The notes beneath the pieces were generated by a model, which saw only the letters and a list, made by a program, of their open reading frames with translations, did no database searches and was not told where the DNA came from. A program made the translations under genes and the position numbers. Below, one piece after another: positions 60,465 through 64,000 of a DNA stretch of 64,000 bases. Source of the DNA: Streptomyces sp. NBC_01260 (lineage in GTDB: Bacteria; Actinomycetota; Actinomycetes; Streptomycetales; Streptomycetaceae); assembly GCF_036226405.1 (NCBI RefSeq), contig NZ_CP108464.1, positions 8,618,001-8,682,000 on the forward strand, in the 5' to 3' direction. The first letter of the stretch is position 1. Each line of letters begins with the position of its first letter.

Positions 60465-61049
60465 TTACTGGTGAGGCAGCTTCGCGCGTGCGGAACCGGC
60501 GGCGGAGTGCATGGCCCGGCCCGTCCCGCTCGCGGCCGCCGATGCGCCGGAGCCGACCGTGTCGATCGCCGCGTGCACATGTCCGGCCGCCCTCGTCGCC
60601 GCGCGGTGGGCCTTCCTGCTGCCTCTCGTCGTCGCGGTGCGGGCACGGTAGGCCGCCGAAGGCTTGCCGTGGGTGTCGGCGGCGCCGAGCAGCAGCGCGC
60701 CGAACAGGCCGATGCGCTGGGCGAACTGGAGGAATTGGTCCTTGCGCAGCCTCGGGTCCTCCTCCTTCCACCAGGCGTGCTCGGCGAGGGTCGCCGGCAC
60801 GAGGCTCGCGGCCAGGACAAGTGAGGCGGTACGAGGGAGCCGACCCAGAGCGAGCAGTCCGCCCGCACCGATCTGCACGGCGGCGTTGAGCCTGACCACT
60901 CGCAGAGGATCGTCGACCGGGGCCCCGAGGTGCCGCGCCAATGAGCCGGTGCCGGTCGCGAGGGGGAGCGGGCGCCGCAGCGCACGCACCCCCTCGATGA
61001 CGAACGGGGTTGCCAACAGGGGGCGGGTGATTCTTCTCAGGACAGCCAT
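60465..61049 (-). CDS. DoxX-family membrane protein
   Basis: A 194-residue membrane protein: MAVLRRITRPLLATPFVIEG, then segments around 50-70 (VQIGAGGLLALGRLPRTASL), 72-90 and 115-130 (LFGALLLGAADTHG), and a basic, alanine-rich cytoplasmic tail of about 60 residues (RKAHRAATRAAGHVHAAI). The RPLLA..F...G....R.P motif is typical of long DoxX proteins in actinomycetes, which have been linked to redox stress complexes. Second DoxX-like gene of the window, unrelated in context to the first. Confidence 0.8.
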   Translation of the reverse strand: MAVLRRITRPLLATPFVIEGVRALRRPLPLATGTGSLARHLGAPVDDPLRVVRLNAAVQIGAGGLLALGRLPRTASLVLAASLVPATLAEHAWWKEEDPRLRKDQFLQFAQRIGLFGALLLGAADTHGKPSAAYRARTATTRGSRKAHRAATRAAGHVHAAIDTVGSGASAAASGTGRAMHSAAGSARAKLPHQ

Positions 61050-61251
61050 GGATCCACGTGTGCCCCTGGGAACAGCCGTCACACGCGGCAGACCACCAAC
61101 TCGGCGGACCCTTCCTCCGTGCTCCGCGCACACGTCCCGGGCGGTGCGACAGTGGAGGCGGCGGTGAGCGGTCGTCACCGAACACGCTGCGCAGGGAGGG
61201 TGCTCATCCGCGAGGACGCCGTCACGCGCGCAACGGGGTGGGTGGGTCGCC

Positions 61252-62022
61252 TCACCCCTCCGGGGTGGCCTCGGTCAGTTCGGGTTCCAGTCCCTCGGCC
61301 ATCTCGCTGTGGCGGCGGCCGGAGTCGGTGCGCCAGACCTCGAAGGCCCAGGCGGTCGAGGCCACCACGGCGAGGCCGAGGAGCCAGCCACCGACCACGT
61401 CGCTGAACCAGTGGACGCCGAGCGCGACACGGGTGAAGCCCACGCCCAGCACCGAGAGCCCCGCCACGCACCAGCACAGGGCCCGCCCGCCCCGGGGCAC
61501 CAGCGGCAGCAGTGCGAGCAGCAGTACGGCGAGCGACGTGGTCGCCGTCATCGTGTGCCCCGAGGGAAAGGAGAAGCCCGGCGCCTGGGCCACCGGATCC
61601 GCGAGCGAGGGCCTGACGCGCTCGACCACCGTTTTGACCAGCAGCCCCGTCAGCCCGCCGGCCACCGCCGTCACCGCGGACCAGGCGGCCAGGCGCCAGG
61701 CGCGGCGGTAGAGCAGCCAAACCGTCAGGAGCGCGACCGCACAGCGCAGCGTCGCGGGATCCCAGACCCAGTCGGAAAGGAAGCGGAGGGTGCTCGTCCA
61801 CGCCGGGTGTTCGAGCGCCGTGGCATGCAGCCGCCGCGCCGCGCCTTCGTCCACCATGCGCAGTGGGCGCCACCGGCCCTCGACGAGGACCAGCACCAGG
61901 GCGAAGGGAACCGCGGAGAGCGCGGTGACGGCGGCGGCGCTGAGAAGGCGCACACCGAATCTGCGGTCGGCCGCCCGTGCGCGGCGCTCACGGAGCCGCT
62001 GGGCGGTGGCTCGTACAACCAA
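61252..62022 (-). CDS. PAP2-family phosphatase
   Basis: A 256-residue membrane phosphatase with six segments. The three PAP2 motifs are KTVVERVRP (130-138), FPSGHTMTA (152-160) and RVALGVHWFSDVVGG (about 198-212). It should dephosphorylate phosphatidic acid, undecaprenyl diphosphate or a related lipid phosphate on the outer face. The TTG at 62022 follows GGGAGCATGAA and starts one base after the stop of the YihY gene, so it is the last gene of a three-gene operon that begins with a diacylglycerol kinase making the opposite reaction. Confidence 0.9.
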   Translation of the reverse strand: MVVRATAQRLRERRARAADRRFGVRLLSAAAVTALSAVPFALVLVLVEGRWRPLRMVDEGAARRLHATALEHPAWTSTLRFLSDWVWDPATLRCAVALLTVWLLYRRAWRLAAWSAVTAVAGGLTGLLVKTVVERVRPSLADPVAQAPGFSFPSGHTMTATTSLAVLLLALLPLVPRGGRALCWCVAGLSVLGVGFTRVALGVHWFSDVVGGWLLGLAVVASTAWAFEVWRTDSGRRHSEMAEGLEPELTEATPEG

Positions 62023-62023
62023 T

Positions 62024-62977
62024 TCATGCTCCCGGATCGGGGTGTACAGGACCCGGCCGCAAGGCGCGGGCGGCTTCCAACTGCGCGGCGAACGACAGTC
62101 CGAGGAAGAGGGCGATCGAGGTCAGATAGGCCCAGAGCAACAGCGACATGAACGCGCTCAGCGGGCCGTAGACCGTGTCGAAGGACCCGCTGACCGAGAG
62201 ATAGAGGCTGAGCAGCCAGGTGAGCGCCGTCCACAGCACAAGGTAGAGGGCCGCACCGAACGCCAGCCACGTGTAGCCCGGTTGATTGCGGCGCGGGGAG
62301 CGCTGGAATATCGCGCTGGCGGAGATGAGCGCGAGCAGCAGCCCGCACGGCCAGCGCAACAGTTCCCAGGCGTGGCTGGCCCCGTCACCGAGACCGTAGA
62401 CCGTCACGGCGGCAGCGGCGAGGTCCCTGCCGACCACCATCAGGATGAACCCGATCCCCAGGGGGATGCCGGCGGCCAGTGCCATGACCAGGCCCCGGAG
62501 GTACTTCTCGTGGAAGGGGCGGTCGCGTTCCACCCCGTAGATCCGGTTGGCGCCGCGCTCGATCTGGCACATTGCCGTCGTGACGTTCACCAGCGAGAAG
62601 GCCAGCCCGAACCAGAGGGTGAGCTGGGAGCCCTCCCCGGCGCGCTGCCGGCTCCGGGCGAGTGCGTCGTCCACCACCTCGGCGCTCGGCCCCGCGGCGA
62701 TGCGGTGGATCGTCAGTTCCGCCAGTCTCCCCACATTCTCCGTGTGCAGTGAGGCGGACAGTCCGACGAAGGCGATGACGAGCGGGATCACCGCGAGAAC
62801 GGTCTGCAGTGCGAGTGCGCGGGAGTGGCTGAATCCGTCGGCGTAGCGGAAACGTACGAAGGAGTCGCGGACCAGTGGCCAGCGGCCGTAGCGGCGCAGC
62901 GATGCCAGGGCCTCGTCGGCGGAGAGTTCGTCGCCCGCCATGTCGCGGGTCACCGGGACCCGGGTCGCGGTGCCCAT
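62024..62977 (-). CDS. YihY/BrkB-family membrane protein
   Basis: A 317-residue inner-membrane protein with six predicted segments. It shows the family's conserved N-terminus (FRYADGFSHSRALALQTVLA, VIPLVIAFVGL), the central IERGANRIYGVERDRPF with FHEKYLRGLVMALAAG, and the end SFDTVYGPLSAFMSLLLWAY followed by FLGLSFAAQLEAAR. YihY proteins were once called RNase BN; their transport or lipid role is unsettled. The ATG directly abuts the kinase stop codon. Confidence 0.9.
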   Translation of the reverse strand: MGTATRVPVTRDMAGDELSADEALASLRRYGRWPLVRDSFVRFRYADGFSHSRALALQTVLAVIPLVIAFVGLSASLHTENVGRLAELTIHRIAAGPSAEVVDDALARSRQRAGEGSQLTLWFGLAFSLVNVTTAMCQIERGANRIYGVERDRPFHEKYLRGLVMALAAGIPLGIGFILMVVGRDLAAAAVTVYGLGDGASHAWELLRWPCGLLLALISASAIFQRSPRRNQPGYTWLAFGAALYLVLWTALTWLLSLYLSVSGSFDTVYGPLSAFMSLLLWAYLTSIALFLGLSFAAQLEAARALRPGPVHPDPGA

Positions 62978-63985
62978 CTACTTGCCCTCGGACGGGAGCA
63001 GCACGGACAGGGCCCCGGGCCTGACCTCGGCGACGAGGAGACGGCCCGGACGTACCGGGTCCCCGTCTATCTCGCGTGACTGCAGCGAGGTGAAGCGGAG
63101 TTCGGCACGGCGGAAGGCGAAGTACTCCACCGGGGTCCCGGCGCCCGTGCCGGCGGCCTCGCTGCCGGCGAGCGGGAAGGTGCCCAGAACAGCCGGGCGG
63201 GGCGGCTTCGAGCGGCCGCGCAGCAGTATCCCGGCGGCGCGCAGCCAGCCGCTCGGGCCGTGCGGATCGAAGACGGCCAGATCGAGCAGCCCGTCGTCCG
63301 GTTCGGCCGCGGGCACGAGCGCGGCGCCGCCCTGCACGCTGCCGATGTTGGCGAGGAGCAACATCCGGGCGGTCCGGTGCAGCGCCGGCCCGTCGTCCAG
63401 CCGGATCGTCACGGTGATCCGGGGCGCCCGCAGGCTTCTGATGCCGGCCACCACGTAGGCGGGCCAGCCGAACGCCGATTTCGCGTGCGTTCCGGTGTTC
63501 TCCAGCATCGCGGCGTCCAGACCGGCGCCGGACATCGCGGTGAAGTGCGTGGCGGGGAGCGAGTCGCCCTCGATCCGTCCGAGGTCGATCCGGTGAGCGC
63601 GGCCGGACAGCGCGGCGCCCAGCGCATCCGCGGGTGTCAGAGGCAGGCCCAGATTCCGCGCCAGCAGGTTGCCGGTGCCGCACGGCACCACGGCCATGGG
63701 GACGCCGGTGCCGGCCAGCGCGTCAGCCGCCGCCCGCACGGTTCCGTCGCCCCCGCAGACCACGACGAGCGACGCGCCGCCGCGGACCGCGTCGGCCGCC
63801 TGGCCGCTGCCCGGATCCTCCGCGGTCGTGAAGACGAACGCGGCCGAGTGATGACCGTGCTGCTCCAGGACGAGCCGCAGCGTCTCGCGTTCCGCTTCGT
63901 CGGTCACGGTCGGGTTGACGACGACGACGGTGTGGCCCGCGACCTGCTCCGAGCGTTCCTCGGCGGTCTGCAGCGCGACCTCCAT
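62978..63985 (-). CDS. diacylglycerol/lipid kinase (DgkB/YegS type)
   Basis: A 335-residue cytoplasmic kinase phosphorylating diacylglycerol or a related lipid with ATP. Motifs: VVVVNPTV at the N-terminus, VVVCGGDGTVRAAADAL (nucleotide-binding GGDGT at 78-82), PCGTGNLLARNLGLP (101-115), and later MSGAGLDAAMLENT and PAAEPDDGLLDLAVF (metal-binding DDG). The start ATG at 63985 is near the window end and its promoter is not fully visible. It leads the kinase-YihY-PAP2 operon, a likely phosphatidic-acid/diacylglycerol balancing unit. Confidence 0.9.
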   Translation of the reverse strand: MEVALQTAEERSEQVAGHTVVVVNPTVTDEAERETLRLVLEQHGHHSAAFVFTTAEDPGSGQAADAVRGGASLVVVCGGDGTVRAAADALAGTGVPMAVVPCGTGNLLARNLGLPLTPADALGAALSGRAHRIDLGRIEGDSLPATHFTAMSGAGLDAAMLENTGTHAKSAFGWPAYVVAGIRSLRAPRITVTIRLDDGPALHRTARMLLLANIGSVQGGAALVPAAEPDDGLLDLAVFDPHGPSGWLRAAGILLRGRSKPPRPAVLGTFPLAGSEAAGTGAGTPVEYFAFRRAELRFTSLQSREIDGDPVRPGRLLVAEVRPGALSVLLPSEGK

Positions 63986-64000
63986 CGCATTTGACGGCGG

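Noticed and set aside
1..64000. tRNA, rRNA or CRISPR loci, and a biosynthetic gene cluster core (PKS, NRPS)
   Set aside because: I looked for cloverleaf-like segments, rRNA signatures, regularly spaced repeats and megasynthase motifs and saw none; a tRNA scan program would be needed to exclude tRNAs fully.

Overview
The window is high-GC actinomycete DNA, almost certainly a Streptomyces chromosome. The evidence is a spore-associated protein (SapA type), a secreted GH25 muramidase, PucR-type regulators, GTG and TTG starts behind strong GGAGG ribosome sites, and many secreted hydrolases. The density of decayed insertion sequences (IS21, IS630, IS5, IS110, IS3 and IS701-like), truncated genes and gene-fragment chimaeras suggests a chromosome arm rather than the core.

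Layout. 0-5.8 kb: IS21 remnant, a streptomycin-kinase type aph(3''), regulator and SUKH scraps, exported GH3 and GH25 cell-wall hydrolases, a SUKH-like protein and a SapA-like protein. 6-11.4 kb: DoxX, sirtuin, then a compact minus-strand unit: a 22-residue peptide gene, a perfect hairpin, a PaaK-like adenylating enzyme and a multi-pass membrane protein with presenilin-like YD and GLGD motifs; a methyltransferase lies further upstream. 11.7-15.6 kb: two Gfo/Idh/MocA dehydrogenases behind a perfect operator, then a PAP2 membrane enzyme. 16-25 kb: Nudix hydrolase, IS630 wreck, and a PucR-flanked lipid/ester cluster (acyl-CoA ligase, secreted lipase, carboxylesterase). 25.6-27.1 kb: one apparently complete IS701-like element. 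27-36 kb: broken MFS gene, a very large secreted acid phosphatase, a YCII-like protein, a methyltransferase, and a TetR plus DHA2 efflux pair. 36-39.7 kb: a ribbon-helix-helix / DUF4097 / ABC ATPase / ABC permease cassette behind repeated TGGCGCCA operators. 40-50.9 kb: an accessory zone of pseudogenes and transposon scraps with a lipoprotein, a dienelactone hydrolase, a hydrolase gene carrying an apparent 28-bp micro-inversion, SUKH-type proteins and a GNAT. 50.9-55.6 kb: a fused metallophosphoesterase / beta-propeller protein with a His-rich NicO-type metal transporter. 56-59.7 kb: transposase debris and a large SMI1/KNR4 protein. 59.7-64 kb: a hypothetical protein, DoxX, and a tight diacylglycerol kinase / YihY / PAP2 operon.

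The most interesting unit is 7772-10406. A micropeptide with a strong ribosome site is separated by a terminator-like hairpin from an ATP-dependent carboxylate-activating enzyme, whose gene overlaps by four bases that of a putative GxGD-type intramembrane aspartyl protease. This gene order resembles a precursor-peptide / tailoring-enzyme / protease system and I know of no described system with these parts. All functional statements come from reading the translated sequence and recalling family motifs; no database search was possible.
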